From Deltaproteobacteria bacterium (GTDB taxonomy: Bacteria > Desulfobacterota > DSM-4660 > Desulfatiglandales > HGW-15): a stretch of DNA of 7,056 bases. The translations under genes and the position numbers were made by a program. This document shows positions 1-6,906 of this stretch, piece by piece (the stretch's first letter is position 1; each line of letters begins with the position of its first letter). The notes beneath the pieces are model-generated. The model made no database searches, was not told where the DNA came from, and saw only the letters and a list, made by a program, of their open reading frames with translations. The DNA lies in contig JAFDIX010000147.1 of NCBI GenBank assembly GCA_019307805.1, forward strand, positions 1 to 7,056. The letters are read 5' to 3'.

Positions 1-696
1 GGCCTCCCCATGATTGAGCATGTGCGGCGGCGCGCACTGCTTGCCGAAGGAATTGATGAGGTCGTGGTGGCCACCTGTGACCAGGAGATCATGGATGCGG
101 TGATGGAGAACGGGGGCAGGGCCGTGATGACCGCGGACACCCATGAACGCTCCACGGAAAGGGTGGAGGAAGCCATGGGGGCCCTGGAAGGGGATGTCGT
201 GGTAGTGGCCCAGGGCGATGAACCCTTGCTCATCCCGGAATCCCTCCAGCAGGTATCCGCTCCTTTTCAGGGGGATGGCTCCCTGGAAAGCGTCAGCCTC
301 CTGTCGCCACTTGAGGGCGAGGCTGATTACGGTAATCCCAATATCGTCAAGGCGGCCTGCGACAACAGCGGATACATATTGTTTTATTCCCGGGCGGCAA
401 TCCCATTCTATCAGAAGGGGGGGACATGTCCCATATATCGGGAGACCGGCATCCGTGCATTCCGAAGGGATTTTCTCCATGAGTATGTGAATTTGCCGGA
501 GACCCCCTTTGAACGCGTAGAATCGGTGGACATGCTCCGGCTTCTGGAGCACGGGCACAGGGTGCTGGGTGTACCCACGGATTATGCAACCATGGGAGTG
601 GATCACCCGGGGGATGTCGCCATTGCAGAAGAGGCCATTGCAAAGGATGAAATGCAGAGAAAACTCTACGAAAGAATCGTGAAGAGCAGCCAATGA
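1..696 (+). CDS. kdsB: KdsB-family CMP-ulosonate cytidylyltransferase (5' end cut by window)
   Basis: Transfers CMP from CTP to a 3-deoxy-2-ulosonic acid (Kdo in the classic family), making the cytoplasmic donor for a glycosyltransferase. The frame is open to base 1 (codons for GLP precede the ATG at 10). In KdsB proteins the 'KPM' position lies near residue 27, so roughly 25 residues, including the nucleotide-binding N-terminus, lie outside the window and the ATG at 10 is not the true start. Visible signatures are QGDEPL (211-228), NPNIVK followed by FYSRAAIPF (about 337-408), and GVDHPGDV (595-618), matching QGDEPx, NPNxVK, YFSRxPIP and GVDTPEDL of KdsB. Oddities: the usual HxSGTDR is HERSTER (142-162), and the usual RHxGIYxYR is RETGIRAFR (439-465), so the acceptor may not be Kdo itself. 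It overlaps the next gene by ATGA. Family confident; substrate uncertain. Confidence 0.88.
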   Translation, partial: GLPMIEHVRRRALLAEGIDEVVVATCDQEIMDAVMENGGRAVMTADTHERSTERVEEAMGALEGDVVVVAQGDEPLLIPESLQQVSAPFQGDGSLESVSLLSPLEGEADYGNPNIVKAACDNSGYILFYSRAAIPFYQKGGTCPIYRETGIRAFRRDFLHEYVNLPETPFERVESVDMLRLLEHGHRVLGVPTDYATMGVDHPGDVAIAEEAIAKDEMQRKLYERIVKSSQ

Positions 697-1745
697 AGGC
701 CCTGATCGTCGGATACGGATACATGGGCGAGATTAGAAGGCGGGTTGTGGATGTCCTCCCGGAACTGGAACTGGCAGGCATCTGCGACCCCCATCTCACT
801 GCGAAAGAAACCGGGCTTGCGTGTCCTCATTTTCAGGATTACAGAAGCGCCATTGATGACACGTGTCCCCAGATCGTGTTCGTCTGTTCACCAAACCGCT
901 TTTCCCCGGACATTTGCGTGTACGCCCTGGAAAAGGAGTCCCATGTGTTCTGCGAGAAGCCTCCGGGCCGGAACCTGGGGGATATTGTGCGTATCATGGA
1001 GGCGGAAAAATTGCATCCGGGCTTCAAGGTGATGTACGGGTTTAACCACCGGCATCACCCCGCGATCCTGGAGGCAAAGGCCATTGTCGATGCCGGACGG
1101 ATGGGGCGTATCATGTGGCTGCGCGGCCTTTACGGGAAGTCCGGTGGTACGGGCAGGGACTTTGAAAAATCCTGGCGAAATGATCCCGCCATTTCCGGTG
1201 GAGGCATTCTCCTGGATCAGGGCATTCACATGCTCGATCTATTCCGGTTTTTTTGCGGTGATTTCCAGGAGGTCGAGGGCATGCTCACCACAAACTATTG
1301 GAGCATTCCGGTGGAGGACAATGCCTTTGTGTTGCTCCGAAACGCCCAGGGGCAGATGGCCCAGCTGCATTCTTCCGCAACACTGTGGAAGCATACATTC
1401 CGGCTGGAGATGGGACTGGAGGGGGGTTACCTGACTGCCCAGGGGCTGCTCTCAAAGAGCGGAAGCTACGGGCGGGAAATGCTCACCATAGGCCGCAAGC
1501 CGTCACGGGATGCGGGGGCTGCCGTGGGCAATCCCAGGGAAGAGATCGTCTACTTTGACAGTGATCTATCCTGGGAACTGCAGGTCAAGGAACTCATTCA
1601 CTGTATTCGACATGATCTTCCCGTTGAAGACAGCTCTACCCTGGATGCCCTTCGGGTGATGGAGATCATCGACAAGGTCTATCGCAAGGCGGAAAGCAAT
1701 ATTCCCGAAGATACAGAGCAAGACAAGGGGAGGAGAAGGTTATGA
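693..1745 (+). CDS. Gfo/Idh/MocA family NAD(P)-dependent oxidoreductase
   Basis: Predicted cytoplasmic dehydrogenase or reductase acting on a sugar, nucleotide sugar or polyol with NAD(P). The 350-residue length is usual for the family. The N-terminal Rossmann fold starts with GYGYMG (residues 7-12). The family's EKP motif is at 88-90 (CEKPPGRNL), with the catalytic lysine at 89. GFNHRHHP (116-123) opens the C-terminal alpha/beta domain, and SGGGILLDQGIHMLD (168-182) matches the conserved GGGxLLDxGxHxxD segment with its histidine at 179. The ATG at 693 overlaps the cytidylyltransferase stop by four bases, and the stop overlaps the next start in the same way, implying translational coupling. 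In polysaccharide loci such enzymes usually oxidise or reduce a sugar ring carbon. The last 15 or so residues are charged and probably disordered. The exact substrate cannot be read from the sequence. Confidence 0.9.
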   Translation: MKALIVGYGYMGEIRRRVVDVLPELELAGICDPHLTAKETGLACPHFQDYRSAIDDTCPQIVFVCSPNRFSPDICVYALEKESHVFCEKPPGRNLGDIVRIMEAEKLHPGFKVMYGFNHRHHPAILEAKAIVDAGRMGRIMWLRGLYGKSGGTGRDFEKSWRNDPAISGGGILLDQGIHMLDLFRFFCGDFQEVEGMLTTNYWSIPVEDNAFVLLRNAQGQMAQLHSSATLWKHTFRLEMGLEGGYLTAQGLLSKSGSYGREMLTIGRKPSRDAGAAVGNPREEIVYFDSDLSWELQVKELIHCIRHDLPVEDSSTLDALRVMEIIDKVYRKAESNIPEDTEQDKGRRRL

Positions 1746-2773
1746 AAACAGTGGTATTCGACCGTCATGTCCTGGAGCAGGAAGTCAAGCCCCATGCGTT
1801 GCTGGATCGATATCGCCGCTTGCTTGCAGAGGACGTGATGTCCCGACTGGCTGAATCAGATCAACTGAAGAGCACCGGGTGCCCCGGCTGCCTTTCCCAT
1901 GGCGGCAGTGCGGCCTTTGAAAAACTCGGTATGACCTATCGTCAATGTGAAACCTGCCGCAGCCTGTATGTCTCACCACGGCCCACCGAGGAGGTCCTCG
2001 TGGATTTTTACCGAAACTCCAAATCTTCCCTTTTCTGGCGCGAACGCATCCTCCCGGAGACCCGGGAAACACGAAGGGAAAAGCTTTTTAGCCCTCGTGC
2101 CCAATGGCTCCTGGATGTTGTGGATGAGTATCTCCCCAAAGCGCAAATGGGTGTTGTGGTGGGATACCACAACGATCTGATGATCGAAGAACTGCTCCGC
2201 ATGGAAGAGAATCTCTTCAAGCTCCTGGTCACCAACCCCGTTGCAGATATTGAATGTGACCATTTGAAGAGCGAGAATGTGGTGATCCGACCAATGCCTG
2301 AGAGCACATTAGATGCGATCGGACCATCGGACATCTTTCTCGCATTTGATATTCTGGACCGCTGTGTGGATACGGATGCATTGTTTTCCGCTGCAACGAA
2401 AAGTCTTGCTCCCGGTGGGCTCTTTGTGGGGAGCACCACACTTATCAGCGGATTTGACCTTCAAGTCCTGTGGGATCGGTCCGAGAGCATCTATCCTCCG
2501 GACAGAATGAATCTCCTCTCCATCGAGGGCCTGACGGCCCTGTATGAGCGCCATGGTTTTGAGGCCCTGGAGTTCAGCACTCCGGGGATGTTCGACGTGG
2601 AGATTGTGCGACGTTCCATCCAGGGCGCACCACAGGACGACTGGCCTCGGTTTATTCGATATCTGGTGGAAAACCGGGATGAGGAGGCCCTGCACTCATT
2701 ACAGGAGTACCTCCAGAGATACCGCCTGAGTTCCTTTGGCCGGATTGTGCTGAGAGCAGTTGGGACATCCTAG
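1742..2773 (+). CDS. Class I SAM methyltransferase-like protein with N-terminal zinc site, degenerate SAM loop
   Basis: A 343-residue protein with the layout of the zinc-ribbon methyltransferases common in capsule and O-antigen loci. The zinc site is CPGC (47-50) and CETC (69-72), followed by LYVSPRPT (75-82) and an FYRNS stretch, the usual linker of this group. A Rossmann-like domain follows: strand GVVVGYHND (137-145), SDIFLAFDILDRC (196-208) in the motif II/III region, LAPGGLFVG (222-230) as the post-motif loop, and a C-terminal segment with LLSIEGL (258-264) and RHGFEALEFSTPG (270-282). Motif I, normally DxGxGxG, is only VVGYHND, so SAM binding is doubtful and the protein may be a non-catalytic or repurposed relative. 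The start is supported by a strong Shine-Dalgarno (aggag, 1731-1735) and the ATGA overlap. Its target is unknown; a sugar C-, N- or O-methyl transfer would fit the context if it is active. Confidence 0.75.
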   Translation: MKTVVFDRHVLEQEVKPHALLDRYRRLLAEDVMSRLAESDQLKSTGCPGCLSHGGSAAFEKLGMTYRQCETCRSLYVSPRPTEEVLVDFYRNSKSSLFWRERILPETRETRREKLFSPRAQWLLDVVDEYLPKAQMGVVVGYHNDLMIEELLRMEENLFKLLVTNPVADIECDHLKSENVVIRPMPESTLDAIGPSDIFLAFDILDRCVDTDALFSAATKSLAPGGLFVGSTTLISGFDLQVLWDRSESIYPPDRMNLLSIEGLTALYERHGFEALEFSTPGMFDVEIVRRSIQGAPQDDWPRFIRYLVENRDEEALHSLQEYLQRYRLSSFGRIVLRAVGTS

Positions 2774-2846
2774 TGCAGTGTCCTAAGGGAATCACGTTGT
2801 TAAATAATCTTCTGGGCCACTAAACTGGGATCATGGGAGCGTTTTT
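2774..2846 (+). promoter_or_regulatory. Intergenic spacer with weak candidate promoter and imperfect inverted repeat
   Basis: This is the only sizeable gap inside the gene run. A sigma70-like pair can be proposed: TTGTTA (2797-2802) and TAAACT (2821-2826), spaced 18 bases, each 4/6 to consensus, which is weak. An imperfect inverted repeat pairs agtgtcc (2777-2783) with ggccact (2815-2821), six of seven positions. No T-rich tract follows, so it does not look like an intrinsic terminator. The ribosome-binding site gggag (2835-2839), seven bases before the ATG at 2847, fixes the aldolase start. Confidence 0.3.
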
Positions 2847-3632
2847 ATGCTAGCTGGAAAGATCAAAAAGACTCTTGAAGAGGGACGCGTCAGTATCGGT
2901 TCGTGGATGTCCATGGCCCACATATCCATCGCAGAGATTTTGGCCACTGCCGGGTATGATTGGGTGGTCATCGAAACAGAGCACACGGCTATCGATGTGT
3001 CTGAAGTGTTGCATCTGATCGCGGCCATTGAGGGCAGGGGTTGCATCCCTCTGGTGAGACTGGCCTGGAATGATCCCATTCAGGCAAAGGCGGTGATGGA
3101 TTCAGGGGCTGCAGGGGTCCTGGTCCCCATGGTCAACAGCAGAGCGGATGCAGAACTGGCGGTAAAGAGCATGAAATATCCCCCCATGGGAGCTAGGGGG
3201 GTGGGGCTGGCCAGGGCCCAGGGATACGGACCCGCCTTTGATGCCTATGTCGAGGATGCAAACCGGGACAGCCTGCTCATGGTGCAGATCGAACATATTG
3301 ATGCGGTGAACAATATCGAGGACATCCTTTCGGTACCGGGGATTGACGGGACATTCATCGGCCCCTATGACCTCTCCATGTCCATGGGGCTTCCCGGGGA
3401 ACTGGACCATCCGGATATGGAGGCGGCCAAAAGAACAGTCCTAGAAGCGACCAAAGCCCATGGCCTCGCAGCCGGTATTCACCTGGTCCATCCGGACCGG
3501 GCCCAGGATGAGTTGGGTCCCTGCATAGAACTGGGCTACCAGTTTATTGCCCTGGGCACAGACATTTTGTTCCTCGGGGATTCCTGCCGCCGGCTTCATG
3601 ATGCCGCCCGACGGCTGGTGAAGGGAAAATGA
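2847..3632 (+). CDS. HpcH/HpaI family class II aldolase (pyruvate-dependent, 2-keto-3-deoxy acid type)
   Basis: Class II (divalent-metal) aldolase of the HpcH/HpaI family, whose members reversibly join pyruvate to an aldehyde to give 4-hydroxy-2-oxo acids. The 261-residue length fits. Active-site features of the family are in place: ETEH with histidine 46, RLAWNDP (71-77) with the pyruvate-binding arginine 71, GARGVGLARAQGYG (115-128), QIE with metal-ligand glutamate 149, and GPYDLSMSMG (172-181) with metal-ligand aspartate 175. The usual acidic residue before the EH pair, commonly D in D-x-E-H, is E here. Most relatives are catabolic (aromatic acid or sugar acid degradation), but this one sits between a methyltransferase-like gene and a HAD phosphatase near a CMP-ulosonate synthetase, so a biosynthetic role making a 3-deoxy-2-ulosonic acid is proposed. 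Substrate unknown. It overlaps the next gene by ATGA. Confidence 0.9.
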   Translation: MLAGKIKKTLEEGRVSIGSWMSMAHISIAEILATAGYDWVVIETEHTAIDVSEVLHLIAAIEGRGCIPLVRLAWNDPIQAKAVMDSGAAGVLVPMVNSRADAELAVKSMKYPPMGARGVGLARAQGYGPAFDAYVEDANRDSLLMVQIEHIDAVNNIEDILSVPGIDGTFIGPYDLSMSMGLPGELDHPDMEAAKRTVLEATKAHGLAAGIHLVHPDRAQDELGPCIELGYQFIALGTDILFLGDSCRRLHDAARRLVKGK

Positions 3633-4288
3633 ACCGACGGGCTCCCGTTCGCACCATTATCCTGGACTTTGACGGCGTTCTGCTGGAGTCCAATGACGAT
3701 AAGATGCAGGCATTTGAAGACTTGTTTGCCCTTCACTCCAATTTCAGCGATGCCATGCGGGCCTTTCATCTGGCCAACTACTCCCGTCCGCGCATGATAA
3801 AATTTGAACATTACGTGTACCACATCATGGACCGGCCGGGGGACGAAAATGCAGTTCAGGAAATGGCCGGACAGTTTTCAAAAATGGTCACGGCCCGTGT
3901 CATTGCATGCCGGCAGGTGCCGGGGGCAGCCGAATTTTTAGAAGAGTTTTCTAAAAAGGTGCCCCTGTATATTTCTTCGACAACACCTCAGGAAGAATTG
4001 ATCCATATCATTGAGGCCCGGGGCATGGGGCATTATTTCAGGGATGTATTCGGAGATCCCCCCGTTAAAAAGGCCGATGCTATTCAGGATGTTCTTCAAA
4101 GGGAGCAATTGCCCCCCTCTGCCGTGGTGTTTGTGGGGGATGCAGTATCAGACTACAGGGTGGCCACCGAGGCGAAACTGCAGTTTTTAGGTAGAAACAG
4201 TGGTTTGCCTTTTGATGGCGTAGGGACAAAACTCTACAATGACCTGGCCGAGATTGGAGATGTGTTGCGAACATGGATCAAGGAATAA
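3629..4288 (+). CDS. HAD-superfamily hydrolase (phosphatase, phosphoglycolate phosphatase-like)
   Basis: Cytoplasmic haloacid-dehalogenase-fold phosphatase candidate, 219 residues. Motif I is DFDGVLLES, with nucleophile aspartate 13 and acid/base aspartate 15. An alpha-helical cap insert (about 20-90) follows, placing it with the C1-cap, Gph-like group and not with the capless KdsC type. Motif II is SSTTP (116-120), the motif III lysine is in PPVKKAD (147 or 148), and motif IV is GDAVSDY (170-176) with metal-binding aspartates. All catalytic residues are present. ATG 3629 overlaps the aldolase stop by four bases; an aaggga lies only two bases ahead, so initiation probably relies on coupling. 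It is proposed to remove phosphate from the aldol product or its precursor, the step done by KdsC in Kdo synthesis, but this is context only. Its 3' end overlaps the next gene by 16 bases. Confidence 0.85.
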   Translation: MNRRAPVRTIILDFDGVLLESNDDKMQAFEDLFALHSNFSDAMRAFHLANYSRPRMIKFEHYVYHIMDRPGDENAVQEMAGQFSKMVTARVIACRQVPGAAEFLEEFSKKVPLYISSTTPQEELIHIIEARGMGHYFRDVFGDPPVKKADAIQDVLQREQLPPSAVVFVGDAVSDYRVATEAKLQFLGRNSGLPFDGVGTKLYNDLAEIGDVLRTWIKE

Positions 4289-5226
4289 AGCAAGGAAATG
4301 AAGATATTCTGGTGACCCTGTCTACATTCGGTGCAGAATCCGATGCGCCGGAAAAGTTGCTGATTGAGAGCGGTCTCAAGTATCGCATAAACCCATCCGG
4401 CAAAAGGATGGAACCCCATGAGGTCGTAGAATGGGGCCGGAACTGTCGGGGACTGGTGGCAGGCGTTGAGAAATATACGGCCGAGACCATGGCTGAAATG
4501 CCGAATCTGCGCTGCATCAGCCGGTGCGGAGTGGGAATCGATAGCATCGACCTGGCCGCGGCGGAGCAACGGGGTATCACGATATTGAACACCCCTGACG
4601 AGCCGGTGATCGCCGTTGCCGAGTTGACCCTGACCATGATTCTTGCCCTGTTGCGGAGACTCCCAGAGGTCAATTCCCTGACCCGCTCCCGCAAATGGCA
4701 GCGGGTCACAGGGAGCCTGCTCATGGGGAAGACCGTGGGTCTTATCGGGCTGGGTCGGATCGGACGCAGGGTGGCAGAACTTCTGCAGACCTTTGGCGCA
4801 AAGGTGATCGGGGTGGACCCCTATGCCGATGAGGGTTGGGCCCAAAGACAGGGAATCCTTTTGCGAGATTTGCCGGGACTCCTTCGGGAGGCGGATATAG
4901 TGAGCATTCACGCAACCACTTCAGCGGAACACCCCTTTAAACTGGGGGCCAAGGAATTGTCTCAGATGAAGGAAGGCTCCTGGGTGGTGAACCTCTCTCG
5001 TGGTGACATGGTGGATGATGTCGCACTCAAGGAGGCACTGGATACCGGGCGTTTGGCGGGGGCAGGACTTGATGTGTTTCCGGAAGAACCCTATAGGGGC
5101 TGCCTGTGTGACAGTGACCGGGTGATTTTGACACCCCATCAGGCCACCCTCACCAAGGAAACCCGTGCTGCAATGGAGACCCATGCCGTTCAAAATCTGG
5201 TAGATTATTTGCAGGCCGACGGGTGA
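4273..5226 (+). CDS. D-isomer-specific 2-hydroxyacid dehydrogenase (phosphoglycerate dehydrogenase-like)
   Basis: NAD-dependent dehydrogenase interconverting a 2-hydroxy acid and a 2-keto acid. At 317 residues it has the short SerA/GyaR form without a C-terminal ACT domain. The N-terminal half-domain contains CGVGIDSID (85-93) and NTPDEPVIAVAE (106-117), matching the family's GxGxDxID and NxPxxxxxxVAE patterns. The nucleotide-binding motif is GLIGLGRIG (156-164), with VDPYAD after the second strand, where aspartate 182 favours NAD over NADP. The catalytic triad is arginine 243 (NLSRG), glutamate 272 (DVFPEEP) and histidine 289 (TPHQA). ATG 4273 lies 16 bases inside the HAD gene, with ggaga (4256-4260) upstream; the first ten residues are poorly typical, so a slightly later start is possible. 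It could reduce or oxidise a keto acid linked to the proposed ulosonic acid, or supply a hydroxy-acid precursor. Substrate unknown. Confidence 0.9.
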   Translation: MDQGIKQGNEDILVTLSTFGAESDAPEKLLIESGLKYRINPSGKRMEPHEVVEWGRNCRGLVAGVEKYTAETMAEMPNLRCISRCGVGIDSIDLAAAEQRGITILNTPDEPVIAVAELTLTMILALLRRLPEVNSLTRSRKWQRVTGSLLMGKTVGLIGLGRIGRRVAELLQTFGAKVIGVDPYADEGWAQRQGILLRDLPGLLREADIVSIHATTSAEHPFKLGAKELSQMKEGSWVVNLSRGDMVDDVALKEALDTGRLAGAGLDVFPEEPYRGCLCDSDRVILTPHQATLTKETRAAMETHAVQNLVDYLQADG

Positions 5227-5229
5227 GTT

Positions 5230-6873
5230 TTGTCCAGGGACGACCCAATTATCACTGAGGCGCAATTCAACGAGGTAGCCAGGGCCTGCGACAGGATCCT
5301 GCGACATCCCAGGGCGGGAATTGAGTGGATGGCCATCCCCTGGCTCCATGTGCTCAGCCAGCATCCCATCCATCTCGCATGGTATGCAGGACTCTTTACC
5401 CATCAGCAGGCAGGCGGGAGTAAGACGCCATGGAGAAGCAGTTTACAGGAGGGTAAGGCGCTCGCAACCAGAATGGCAAAGTTGGGAAGGAGCTTTGTCA
5501 GGGCCGGCGCCTGCAGGATCGGACGAGGAAAAGGGTATCCCCGCATTGCTGCCGGAAACCTGCTCACACCGCCCATTGCCACAGTGGATGTGGTCATCCT
5601 GTCCTGGCTCGTGCACGTGGATCACCTTGAGAGCCGGGAGGATTTCTATTTCGGAAATCTCCAGAGCATGCTCGAGAAGCGCGGTCTGTCATCCCTTCTC
5701 CTGTTGCGCAACCAGTCCCACTCTCCCACCATCCGGCTCCTGAAGAGAGCACGGAGAGATGGTCCCTGCAGCAGGATGATGCTTCCGGATGCCAACGCCT
5801 TTAGAGAAGAACTTACCTTGCTGTCCCGTTGTGTGAGGGCGCGGGGACGGCTTGGATGTCTTTTGAGGAAGTCCTCAACCCCTCTGGAGCGAAAGGTGAT
5901 AAGACGGGCCCGCCGGGAACAGGTTTCCGAAGAAGCGGTAGGAAACCTGAGATTGCACGACCAGATCAGGGAAATCTGTCGACAGACAAACCCGAGCATG
6001 GTGATGGGTATGTACGAAGGACATGCCTCGGAGCGTTGCGCCTGGCATGCGGTGCGTTCATCCTCTTCTGATCAAAGGATTTGTGTCGGGTATCAGCACA
6101 CCACCCTGCGAAGGCATGCCTACGCGGCCAAGCGCTCCATCGGGAAGGACCGGCAGTATGATCCGGATATTATTTTGACCCTGGGGGATGCGACCCGCAG
6201 GACATTGATGGCCTGCAAGGGTCTCGAGGGCATAGATTTCATCACCTTTGGCACACACCGAAGGGGGCGTGGCGGACCAAAAGAAAACGGACCTAAATCA
6301 GGTTCTACTTTTCTCGTGCTGCCGGAAGGAATCCCCTCGGAATGTATTTACCTCTTTGATTTTGCCCTGGAATGTGCGCGGCGCCTTCCCCAAAGCCGAT
6401 TTATCTTTCGGACCCATCCGGTCCTGCCCTTTGAGCGGATTCAGGGAAAACTCAGGGGGTACGGTGAGGGGCCGGCCAATGTGGAGATAAGTCGCCACAG
6501 GGATATTGATGACGATTTTGCCCGTTCCTCCAACCTTCTCTACAGGGGATCTTCCGCAGTATTCTATGCGGTCCTCGGGGGGCTCAAGCCATTCTATGTG
6601 TCAAAGGCCCATGAGATGGACATCGACCCGCTCCATGAGATTTCCCGGTGGCGTGAGCATGTGCATTCAGTGGATGATCTCGTGGATAAATACAAGTCTC
6701 ACCAATCAAAAGCCCCCGGGCAAAGCCTGGGAGACTGGCAACGGGTGAGGGACTATTGCCAAAACTATGCATTGCCCCCCAAAGAGGGGGCGGTGGACGT
6801 ACTGCTCCAAATGGTCGAGAAGAGGATGGGGGCTCAGAAGATCTCTCGCAGAGGACGCAGAGGACACAGATAA
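5230..6873 (+). CDS. GT-B-like surface carbohydrate transferase candidate
   Basis: A 547-residue protein with no signal peptide or clear membrane span, resembling large cytoplasmic GT-B-like surface-carbohydrate proteins (the TIGR04326-type, Kdo/sialic acid transferase-like and CDP-glycerol transferase-like groups; matched by motif memory only). Visible landmarks are TVDVVILSWL (118-127) as a hydrophobic strand, MYEGHASER (261-269), GYQHTTLRRH (287-296), DPDIILTLGD (311-320), FRTHPVLPFERI (393-404), and YRGSSAVFYAVLGGLKPFYV (438-457), which resembles the acceptor/donor GSS loop before a conserved glycine-proline-like turn. The start is TTG 5230, because an in-frame TGA (the previous gene's stop, 5224) lies six bases upstream; the next ATG is residue 34 (5329), with coding-like sequence before it. 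The arginine-rich tail KISRRGRRGHR is encoded by a tandem 9-mer repeat. It would transfer the CMP-activated sugar made by upstream genes, by inference. Confidence 0.65.
   Translation: MSRDDPIITEAQFNEVARACDRILRHPRAGIEWMAIPWLHVLSQHPIHLAWYAGLFTHQQAGGSKTPWRSSLQEGKALATRMAKLGRSFVRAGACRIGRGKGYPRIAAGNLLTPPIATVDVVILSWLVHVDHLESREDFYFGNLQSMLEKRGLSSLLLLRNQSHSPTIRLLKRARRDGPCSRMMLPDANAFREELTLLSRCVRARGRLGCLLRKSSTPLERKVIRRARREQVSEEAVGNLRLHDQIREICRQTNPSMVMGMYEGHASERCAWHAVRSSSSDQRICVGYQHTTLRRHAYAAKRSIGKDRQYDPDIILTLGDATRRTLMACKGLEGIDFITFGTHRRGRGGPKENGPKSGSTFLVLPEGIPSECIYLFDFALECARRLPQSRFIFRTHPVLPFERIQGKLRGYGEGPANVEISRHRDIDDDFARSSNLLYRGSSAVFYAVLGGLKPFYVSKAHEMDIDPLHEISRWREHVHSVDDLVDKYKSHQSKAPGQSLGDWQRVRDYCQNYALPPKEGAVDVLLQMVEKRMGAQKISRRGRRGHR
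6848..6870 (+). repeat. Tandem 9-bp repeat (gcagaggac) at the 3' end of the transferase gene
   Basis: The unit gcagaggac occurs at 6848-6856 and 6857-6865 without a gap, followed by a partial, altered copy (acaga, 6866-6870). The surrounding 'tctcgcagaggacgcagagg' style is one I recognise as a dispersed intergenic repeat in Desulfobacterota and some other environmental genomes. Here it runs into the coding frame and supplies the final codons (RRGRRGHR) and stop of the transferase. Confidence 0.6.
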
Positions 6874-6877
6874 AGAT

Positions 6878-6906
6878 CCGGGTCCAGAGGGCCCGGCTTT
6901 GGTTAT
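6878..6906 (+). terminator. Candidate intrinsic terminator after the transferase gene
   Basis: An 8-bp stem, ccgggtcc (6878-6885) with gggcccgg (6889-6896), has seven Watson-Crick pairs and one T-G wobble, closed by a three-base AGA loop. It begins five bases after the stop codon, a position expected for an operon end. The downstream tract ctttggttat is only weakly T-rich, so efficiency is uncertain. Confidence 0.5.

Noticed and set aside
347..799. Minus-strand open frame of 150 residues at the first gene junction
   Set aside because: Shadow of the cytidylyltransferase and oxidoreductase coding frames; composition is low-complexity and no motif is seen.
4234..4911. Long (225-residue) open frame on the minus strand
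   Set aside because: It lies opposite the dehydrogenase and HAD genes, which have full family motifs; its histidine/proline/glutamine-rich product has no recognisable domain.
5224..5232. Read-through of the UGA between the dehydrogenase and the transferase (same frame) as a fusion or selenoprotein
   Set aside because: No selenocysteine-type hairpin is evident just downstream, both products are complete in length, and a TTG start three bases after the stop explains the arrangement simply.
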